DNA of 6,248 nucleotides. Origin: Helicobacteraceae bacterium (GTDB lineage Bacteria; Campylobacterota; Campylobacteria; Campylobacterales; Sulfurimonadaceae). Positions 1-4,667 of this stretch are shown piece after piece. The notes beneath the pieces were generated by a model, which ran no database searches, had not been told where the DNA came from, and saw only the letters and a list, made by a program, of their open reading frames with translations. The position numbers and the translations under genes are program-made. The DNA lies in NCBI GenBank assembly GCA_027081565.1, contig JALWKG010000087.1, positions 1-6,248 on the forward strand, in the 5' to 3' direction. Each line of letters opens with the position of its first letter. Positions within the stretch are counted from its first letter, which is position 1.

Positions 1-24
1 ATCGTAAACAGTTACTCATATCCT

Positions 25-130
25 AAAAGTTACAGATATGGTGTGAGTTGTGCTGAAGTGATCCCGATAGCGCACTGCTGTACATGGGGTGGTGAGCTGA
101 AGTGCAAATCGCACCGCAACTGGAACTTTT
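25..130 (-). repeat. Copy 1 of an unnamed ~106-bp imperfect palindromic element
   Basis: The ends are near-perfect inverted repeats: AAAAGTTACAG (25-35) and CTGGAACTTTT (120-130). Folding the whole stretch pairs 25-54 with 101-130, about 30 positions with only four mismatches (at 32, 36, 38 and 47) and several G-T wobbles. An inner stem pairs ATCCC (61-65) with GGGGT (86-90). About three quarters of the bases match 4561-4667 by my hand alignment, with a single 1-bp indel. It begins one base beyond the stop codon of the leftward mutS gene, so in that transcript it would be the first thing in the 3' UTR. Strand is given relative to that gene. It could be a 3'-UTR structure or atypical terminator, a MITE/REP-like palindrome, or a processed small RNA; the sequence does not decide. 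I see nothing recognisable in the remaining bases 1-24. Confidence 0.75.
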
Positions 131-131
131 A

Positions 132-3100
132 TTAAAAATCGTCCCAACCCAAAGAAGACTCTTCCTCATCTTTTTTAGGTGTCTCATTGATCTCTGGTTC
201 GACTACTGCCTTTTGCTCTTTCACCAATTGATCTTCAAAATCCAACTCGAGACCGTTGGAGGTCATGACAAAACCTTTGACCTTGATCTTTCCATCATGG
301 ATCTCACGATGATGCTCTTTACACAGGGGCACAAGATTACTGCGGTGGTCCTGATGAAAGTGGCCTATGAAACCGGCACTGTCAGAACTTGCTTGATGCG
401 AGATGTGATGGACATCATCTGCTACACTGCCACAGATGACACACTTGGTCACATAAAGCTCTTTATTGTACTTCGAGGTTCGTTTTTTAACAAGAAGTTC
501 CAACTCATCAAAATCATTGGCGAGTCGTTTACGGATCTTGTTGGCACTGCTGAGGAACTCTTCATCCATATGCAGTGACTTCGCAAACTCCAAGCCATAC
601 ACCGAACTTCCGCTTCCAGACTGTAAAACACGGTTAAACAGTAACTTGTCTTGAGCTTCATCATACTCCACACTCAGGTGAAGATCCACTACATTTTTAA
701 GTTTTCTGATCTCCGGCATCGTGGCCAACTGATGCAGGTGTGTCGCAAACAAAAAGATGGAGCGGAGCTTGGTCAGTTTCATAATAGCTGCAGCGACTAT
801 GGAGACACCGGAGAGTGTCTCTGTACCGTGAGAGATCTCATCTCCTAAGACCAAAGAGTGCTGTGAAGCACGTTTAAAGATGTTTTTGAGTTCCAACATC
901 TCTACAGCAAAGGTAGAAAGTCCTTTTGCCAGATTATCTTTAGAGACGATACGAGTGAAAATAGAGTCGAAAAGTGAAAATTTCATGGCATTGGCAGGAA
1001 CGTAGAAACCAGACTGCGCAAGAAGTACCGCAATACCAATACTTTTCATCAAAGAAGACTTACCACTGGAGTTGATCCCATAAAGCAGTACGCCATTAAC
1101 ATCATGACCATCATGAACACTGACATCCAACATAACTGTCTCTGGGTATGGAAGATCAAGGTAGTCACGTGTTCCCATCACGATGTCATTAGGAACATAG
1201 ATACCTTGACGCTCCTGTATCTCTATAAGCGGATGACGCAGTGCCATGATCTGCATAAAGTTCTCTTCATCATGAACATCCACGATGGTTGGACGGGCAT
1301 AGTTGTACTGTTGTGCACTCTTAGCAGAGCTCACAGCGACATCCAAATCCGCTACATAGTGTATGACCCGCTCTAACAAAATGGTATAACGTCGTTCAAA
1401 AAGAACCTGTAAATTGACAAAGCGCTCTTTTGCCAAGGCAACGATCTTCAGTCGGTTACGCATGATCTTGTCTGAGAGTTGATCCATAAGCTCAGAGGTG
1501 ATCTTGACACTGTTGGTCAATTTTTTAATATTAAAGCTGCCAAGACCGACCTGTTCACCATCGATCGACATCTCTTCGAGTGCAAACATCTTCTCTATCA
1601 TCGCAAAACGGTTTTTACTCAAAGAGATATAATAACCCTCTTTTTCCAAGAGACCCAAGGTAACATAGTTTCCGCCATTGGAACTTGTGACCCTGCTGAT
1701 CATCTCCTCGATCTTTACCATCACCAGTTTGAAAGTCTGAAGCATCTTTGCATTTTCATCAACCAAGGTGTCGATGCTTGCATCAACACCCCGCATCAAG
1801 AAGTTCTCATCTATGGTGTTCATCGTAAAGCGACGAGAGGTCTCCAAGTCAACACTTTTTTGAATATCTCGGACAAACTCGGCAATCTCTTGGTCTGAAA
1901 AAGGTGTTTTTTGGATCTTATGGCGTTTGATGTACGCCATGAGTTCTTGAACACCCAGCAATGATTCATAAACATAGTTCATCTCAAAAGGGTGTAGGCG
2001 TCCCAAGCTAATACGACGGGCCAAACGCTCCAAATCATAGATACCCCGTAGTGTCTCATCCAAGGTACGGGTATGGGCATTAACCCGGTCTATAAGGTTA
2101 TAGCGGCGTGTCAACTCCTCTTTTTCCAAAAGTGGGTTCAAGAGACGCTCTTTTAAGAGACGCCGTCCAATAGCCGTACAAGATTTGTCTATAAGTTTAA
2201 ACAGTGTCATCTCACCACGGTCTTTAGAGATCACACTCAGTTGTTCCAAGGCGTTGTTACCCATATACATATAACGTCTGTTATCGATAAGCTGCGGACG
2301 GTAGAGTTTTTGGATGATATGGTAGTCGTGTTCGATAACAAAATGGACCAAAATGGCCAAAGACTCAGAGATCATAGGTGATCGTTCAAGGTCAAGATGT
2401 TCTATAGGTGAGAGAAGAGACTGTATGCTGTAGACATTTTGAAAAAGCTCATTTTGGTACGCGACCTTGTGGCGTTCATTATTAATACTATAGTGAAAAC
2501 GATCAGAGATCTCAAGGTAACGCAGCACCTCTTTTTGATTCTCCACACCCTCCAAAAAGGTGATGACCACTTCAGAAGTCTTGTGAACGTTCAGAAGGTT
2601 AAAGACTTCGTCCAGTGCAAAACTCTGATCTTCGGAGGTGCCGTGTGCCTCGTAAAGCCAACTTTTACCTGTCGTTACATCAATAGCACTGTAACCTATG
2701 GAGAAAATATCACGATACTGATCGATCACAAGTGAAGCGATATAGTTGTCTTCGTTATCGCTTAAGTAGTCAAAGTTGGTACCCGGTGAGATGATCTGCG
2801 ATACAAAACGGTTCACCTTGGGAGGTTGCCCTTTTTGACGGATAACGATCACCGTGTATTTTTTCTCTTGGATCAACCGGGCAAGATAACGCTCGAACGA
2901 AACAGCAGGTACACCCGCCAATAAAGGGTTTTTCACTGAGTTTTCAACAATACTTTTATTTTTCTTGGTCAGTTGGATGTTAAGCAGTTCGGCCATCTCT
3001 TTAGCCTTACCCACCTGCATATCATCATTATTGACCTCATAGACTTCATAAAAGGTACCAATTTCCATGAAGACGACTGTATCATGACCATATTTTGATT

Positions 3101-3185
3101 CAAAATGGCGCTGAAGCTCAAAATAGACCTCTGTCAGAAGCTTTTTTTTGTCACTGAGCAGTGTGTTGATCTCGCTAGCTAACAT
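132..3185 (-). CDS. mutS: MutS7-type DNA mismatch repair ATPase with C-terminal HNH endonuclease domain
   Basis: This is a complete 1017-residue MutS-family protein. Seen in order: an N-terminal mismatch-recognition domain with the GTFYE motif (F45, E47, the Phe-x-Glu wedge) and LLAGVPAVSFERYL (88-101); connector and lever regions (about 150-400), with the core beginning near NNALEQLSVIS (310-320); a clamp (about 400-620); and the ATPase with Walker A GINSSGKSS (703-711), the LSTFAVEM signature (756-763), Walker B LVLGDE (778-783) and FATH (813-816). A zinc-type HNH domain follows: C915-x2-C918, HHI (926-928), N950, C955-x2-H958 and H963. The tail is acidic and ends GWDDF. MutS fused to HNH defines the MutS7 subfamily; known family members are thought to combine mismatch recognition and DNA cutting, which could bypass MutL/MutH. 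No mutL is in the window. The Walker A loop departs from the usual GPNMGGKST. ATG at 3185 is the only sensible start: the frame has a stop a few codons upstream and a weak CAGGGA ribosome site. It is transcribed alone and leftward, from a promoter near 3218. Confidence 0.95.
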   Translation of the reverse strand: MLASEINTLLSDKKKLLTEVYFELQRHFESKYGHDTVVFMEIGTFYEVYEVNNDDMQVGKAKEMAELLNIQLTKKNKSIVENSVKNPLLAGVPAVSFERYLARLIQEKKYTVIVIRQKGQPPKVNRFVSQIISPGTNFDYLSDNEDNYIASLVIDQYRDIFSIGYSAIDVTTGKSWLYEAHGTSEDQSFALDEVFNLLNVHKTSEVVITFLEGVENQKEVLRYLEISDRFHYSINNERHKVAYQNELFQNVYSIQSLLSPIEHLDLERSPMISESLAILVHFVIEHDYHIIQKLYRPQLIDNRRYMYMGNNALEQLSVISKDRGEMTLFKLIDKSCTAIGRRLLKERLLNPLLEKEELTRRYNLIDRVNAHTRTLDETLRGIYDLERLARRISLGRLHPFEMNYVYESLLGVQELMAYIKRHKIQKTPFSDQEIAEFVRDIQKSVDLETSRRFTMNTIDENFLMRGVDASIDTLVDENAKMLQTFKLVMVKIEEMISRVTSSNGGNYVTLGLLEKEGYYISLSKNRFAMIEKMFALEEMSIDGEQVGLGSFNIKKLTNSVKITSELMDQLSDKIMRNRLKIVALAKERFVNLQVLFERRYTILLERVIHYVADLDVAVSSAKSAQQYNYARPTIVDVHDEENFMQIMALRHPLIEIQERQGIYVPNDIVMGTRDYLDLPYPETVMLDVSVHDGHDVNGVLLYGINSSGKSSLMKSIGIAVLLAQSGFYVPANAMKFSLFDSIFTRIVSKDNLAKGLSTFAVEMLELKNIFKRASQHSLVLGDEISHGTETLSGVSIVAAAIMKLTKLRSIFLFATHLHQLATMPEIRKLKNVVDLHLSVEYDEAQDKLLFNRVLQSGSGSSVYGLEFAKSLHMDEEFLSSANKIRKRLANDFDELELLVKKRTSKYNKELYVTKCVICGSVADDVHHISHQASSDSAGFIGHFHQDHRSNLVPLCKEHHREIHDGKIKVKGFVMTSNGLELDFEDQLVKEQKAVVEPEINETPKKDEEESSLGWDDF

Positions 3186-3217
3186 CGATGCATTTGTCCC
3201 TGACTTTTAGTTCACTA

Positions 3218-3226
3218 ATTATAGCA
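3218..3226 (-). promoter_or_regulatory. Extended -10 promoter for mutS
   Basis: Read on the minus strand the sequence is TGCTATAAT: a perfect TATAAT box (3218-3223) preceded by TG one base away (3225-3226), the extended -10 form. Transcription would start near 3211, giving a leader of about 25 bases before the ATG at 3185. I see no good -35 box at the usual distance. That fits Campylobacterota sigma-70 promoters, in which the -35 is known to be poorly conserved. Confidence 0.6.
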
Positions 3227-3267
3227 CAGAGTCCCGCCATTAGGGTATTCCTTTATCCAAGACTACA

Positions 3268-3299
3268 GGATATAAAATATCCATATTAACATGGTATAT
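3268..3299. repeat. Nested AT-rich palindromes in the divergent intergenic region
   Basis: GGATAT-AAA-ATATCC (3268-3282) is a perfect 6-bp inverted repeat with a 3-base centre. It overlaps a second, imperfect one, ATATCCAT (3277-3284) with ATGGTATAT (3291-3299), whose arms match apart from one inserted base. They lie about 45 bp or more upstream of the mutS promoter and about 70 bp upstream of the -10 of the PAS gene, so they could bind a regulator of either gene. AT-rich palindromes also arise by chance, and no known operator family is recognised. Confidence 0.35.
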
Positions 3300-3310
3300 T
3301 TAGCAACATA

Positions 3311-3356
3311 TTACAAACTTATTGTACGATTTTCCAAACATTACATCGTTATGTAA
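3311..3356. promoter_or_regulatory. Pair of related operator-like dyads upstream of the PAS gene
   Basis: The stronger dyad is TTACAT-CGTT-ATGTAA (3341-3356), with perfect 6-bp arms. A related one, TACAA-ACTTA-TTGTA (3312-3326), has perfect 5-bp arms. Their centres are about 30 bp apart, close to three helical turns, so two dimers could sit on the same DNA face. The stronger site covers the place where a -35 box would lie for the -10 at 3368-3373, so a bound protein could replace or block -35 contacts. The half-site TTACA/TGTAA is reminiscent of, but not identical to, CRP/FNR-type sites. The regulator is unknown. Confidence 0.4.
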
Positions 3357-3364
3357 ATATTTCT

Positions 3365-3373
3365 TGTTATAAT
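3365..3373 (+). promoter_or_regulatory. Extended -10 promoter for the PAS-domain gene
   Basis: TGTTATAAT combines a perfect TATAAT (3368-3373) with a TG one base upstream (3365-3366). The predicted transcription start is near 3380, which would place a leader hairpin almost at the 5' end of the mRNA and leave about 47 untranslated bases. There is no clear TTGACA-like -35; the palindrome at 3341-3356 occupies that region. Confidence 0.65.
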
Positions 3374-3386
3374 CTCGTAATAAACA

Positions 3387-3404
3387 TGTAGGAGAATTCC
3401 TACA
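3387..3404 (+). promoter_or_regulatory. Leader hairpin before the PAS gene ribosome site
   Basis: TGTAGGA-GAAT-TCCTACA forms a perfect 7-bp stem with a 4-base loop, starting within about 10 bases of the predicted transcription start. Its 5' arm contains AGGAG, a second copy of the Shine-Dalgarno core that also occurs just before the gene (TAGGAG, 3412-3417). It may protect the 5' end of the mRNA or be an operator at DNA level. No known riboswitch or thermometer is recognised. Confidence 0.45.
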
Positions 3405-3426
3405 AACATAATAGGAGTCTTAATAG

Positions 3427-3843
3427 ATGATTAAACGACCTGAACCCATAGATGAAGAGGTTGTCTTTGATGGCCGTAGTCTTATTAGTGAGACGGACAC
3501 CAAAGGAAATATTACCTTTGTAAACCGTAAGTTTGTTGAGATGACAGGCTATTCTAAAAAAGAGGTTGTTGGTCATCCCCACAACATCTTACGTCACCCC
3601 GATATGCCAAAAGTGGCTTTTGAAGGAATGTGGAATATCATTAAAGATGGTAAAGTCTGGGATGGTTACGTCAAGAACCTCCGTAAAGATGGTAAATACT
3701 ACTGGGTAGATGTTCATATCGTCCCTAAAAAAGATGAAAATGGTGCTATTATCGGTTATATCGCCTCTCGAAAAGTGACAGACCCAAAACGTCTTGAAAC
3801 TACTATCATACAGTATAAAAGATTACTCGCAGAAGAGAAATAG
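3427..3843 (+). CDS. Single-domain Aer/CetB-like PAS redox sensor protein
   Basis: This 138-residue protein is essentially one PAS domain. Its core, PHNILRHPDMPKVAFEGMW (51-69) followed by W78, VKN (82-84), RKDGKYYWV (86-94) and P100, lines up closely with the N-terminal FAD-binding PAS of the E. coli aerotaxis receptor Aer. N33, R56, H57, D59 and W69 sit one residue off the Aer positions (N34, R57, H58, D60, W70) linked to FAD binding. There is no membrane segment, HAMP, methyl-accepting or output domain. It should therefore be a soluble sensor working with a separate transducer, as CetB does with CetA in Campylobacter jejuni energy taxis; no such partner lies in the window. A basic tail (about 114-138) may form a helix. 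TAGGAG (3412-3417) lies nine bases before the ATG and supports this start. FAD binding and the partner are inferred. Confidence 0.88.
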   Translation: MIKRPEPIDEEVVFDGRSLISETDTKGNITFVNRKFVEMTGYSKKEVVGHPHNILRHPDMPKVAFEGMWNIIKDGKVWDGYVKNLRKDGKYYWVDVHIVPKKDENGAIIGYIASRKVTDPKRLETTIIQYKRLLAEEK

Positions 3844-3866
3844 CCTATAACACTCTTTCGCTTTTT
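3828..3866 (+). terminator. Probable intrinsic terminator at the end of the PAS gene
   Basis: AGAAGAG (3831-3837) pairs with CTCTTTC (3853-3859), with one G-T wobble (3832/3858) and an A-C mismatch (3831/3859). The stem resumes with C3830-G3860 and G3829-C3861. The loop is 15 bases and TTTTT (3862-3866) follows directly. The left arm lies inside the last codons of the PAS gene. The stem is modest and the loop large, so it may be leaky. If real, it separates the PAS gene from the peroxidase downstream. Confidence 0.4.
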
Positions 3867-3904
3867 AATTAAATAAAATCTTTATTAGTCTTAATACCTT
3901 TTGT

Positions 3905-3913
3905 TGATATACT
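3905..3913 (+). promoter_or_regulatory. Extended -10 promoter for the glutathione peroxidase gene
   Basis: TGATATACT contains TATACT (3908-3913) with a TG one base upstream. Transcription would begin near 3920, just at the ribosome site AAGGA before ATG 3931, giving a leader of only about 10 bases. The best -35 candidate at 17-bp spacing (TTAGTC, 3885-3890) is poor. This promoter would exclude the in-frame TTG codons at 3901 and 3904 as starts on its transcript. Confidence 0.5.
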
Positions 3914-3930
3914 CCGACAAAAGGATATTT

Positions 3931-4482
3931 ATGCACTTACTCTTAACACTTATCACCACCTTACTTTTACTTACCAACCTAAACGCCCAGGAGCAAAAAA
4001 TGTCTCTATATGACTTCAATGTTACCACAATCGATGGTCAAAAGATCTCTATGTCAAAATATAAAGGAAAGGTCCTTCTTATCGTCAATGTCGCCAGTGA
4101 ATGTGGTTTCACTCCACAATACGAAGGACTGGAAAAACTCTATGAAAGCTATAAAGATGATGCCTTCATGATTCTTGGCTTTCCCTGTAACCAGTTCGGA
4201 GAACAAGAGCCCAAAAACGAAGATGAGATCGTCTTCTTTTGCCAGGGAACCTACAACGTACAGTTTGACATGTTCTCCAAGATCGATGTCAACGGAGAGA
4301 ATGCTGATCCCCTATACAAATATCTAAAAAGTGAACAGAGTGGCTTTATGTGGACAGAGTCCATCAAGTGGAACTTCACAAAGTTCCTGGTCGACAGAGA
4401 AGGAAATGTCGTAGAGCGCTACGGCTCTTCAACCAAACCTGAGAGTATTAAAGATGACATAGAAAAGTTGCTTTCTAAATAA
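3931..4482 (+). CDS. Glutathione peroxidase family protein (Cys type), with predicted signal peptide
   Basis: This 183-residue thioredoxin-fold peroxidase reduces hydrogen or lipid peroxides. Family motifs: VNVASECGFT (52-61) with C58 at the selenocysteine position; FPCNQFGEQEP (84-94) with Q92; KWNFTKFLVD (146-155) with W147 and N148. C58, Q92, W147 and N148 complete the usual catalytic tetrad. C104 in FFCQGTYNVQF is 46 residues after C58, the same spacing as the Cys36/Cys82 pair of yeast Gpx3, so a thioredoxin-type 2-Cys cycle is more likely than direct glutathione use. Residues 2-18 are strongly hydrophobic and end LNA-Q, a plausible export signal with little N-terminal charge, suggesting a periplasmic form. 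AAGGA six bases before ATG 3931 supports this start. M24 (position 4000) has its own strong ribosome site and is where typical cytosolic homologues begin. A TTG start at 3901 would add K and R before the hydrophobic stretch but has no ribosome site and lies upstream of the likely transcription start. Confidence 0.93.
   Translation: MHLLLTLITTLLLLTNLNAQEQKMSLYDFNVTTIDGQKISMSKYKGKVLLIVNVASECGFTPQYEGLEKLYESYKDDAFMILGFPCNQFGEQEPKNEDEIVFFCQGTYNVQFDMFSKIDVNGENADPLYKYLKSEQSGFMWTESIKWNFTKFLVDREGNVVERYGSSTKPESIKDDIEKLLSK
3989..4002 (+). promoter_or_regulatory. Internal ribosome binding site and alternative start in the peroxidase gene
   Basis: AGGAG (3989-3993) is followed by a 6-base spacer and an in-frame ATG (4000-4002), which begins MSLYDFNVTTIDGQ. 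This Shine-Dalgarno is better than the AAGGA used by the upstream start. Initiation here gives a 160-residue protein without the hydrophobic leader, the usual size of a cytosolic enzyme of this family. Either this is the only real start, or both are used and the gene makes exported and cytosolic forms. Confidence 0.55.
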
Positions 4483-4560
4483 GATAAAGAGCTTTTTGTC
4501 CACTAGTTTTACAAATTAAGAAAAATAGCGTAAGCTTATCATCAAAAGCCCATGCATTGG

Positions 4561-4667
4561 AAAAATTTCAGATGTGGTGTGAATTGTAGTGAATCGATTT
4601 CAAAGGCGCACTGGCTGTGCGTTGAGTGGTAAGCTGAAGTGTAAGTCACATTATAGCTAGAACTTTT
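4561..4667 (-). repeat. Copy 2 of the ~106-bp imperfect palindromic element
   Basis: The termini AAAAATTTCAG (4561-4571) and CTAGAACTTTT (4657-4667) form an inverted repeat. The copy aligns to 25-130 with about three quarters identity; the strongest shared blocks are GGTGTGA, GGCGCACTG/AGCGCACTG and AAGCTGAAGTG/GAGCTGAAGTG. The apical hairpin CGCAC-TGGCT-GTGCG is perfect here but weakened in copy 1. The inner stem is kept by a compensatory change: C63-G88 in copy 1 is T4599-A4625 here. Its right end overlaps the first base of the stop codon of the leftward kinase gene, mirroring copy 1. It also lies downstream of the convergent peroxidase gene and could affect both transcripts. In the rest of the spacer, 4483-4560, I see no gene and no convincing terminator. 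Confidence 0.75.

Noticed and set aside
25..130. The repeat as a tRNA or CRISPR unit
   Set aside because: No cloverleaf or anticodon arm, and only two copies 4.5 kb apart without an array or spacers.
25..130. The repeat as a normal intrinsic terminator or an element with target-site duplications
   Set aside because: The stem is far longer than a usual terminator and is not a GC-rich stem with a directly adjoining U tract; no convincing flanking duplication is visible at either copy.
102..578. A 158-codon rightward open frame opposite the 3' end of mutS
   Set aside because: It runs antisense to the well-supported HNH domain, starts inside the palindromic element, shows no recognisable domain and has no ribosome site; a shadow frame.
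449..2735. Several other open frames of 60-140 codons inside the mutS region
   Set aside because: All overlap the strongly supported mutS frame, have no family motifs and show compositions typical of out-of-frame reading.
3179..3193. A 4-codon frame (ATG CAT CGA TGT TAG on the minus strand) overlapping the mutS start, as a translational-coupling leader
   Set aside because: The overlap is real, but AGGGA sits only three bases before its ATG, too close for good initiation; most likely coincidence.
3901..3930. TTG at 3901 as the start of the peroxidase gene
   Set aside because: No ribosome site precedes it and it lies upstream of the likely transcription start near 3920; ATG 3931 has AAGGA at a good distance.
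4483..4560. A terminator for the peroxidase gene around AAAGAGCTTTTT (4486-4497)
   Set aside because: The self-complementary part is too short and leaves no workable loop.
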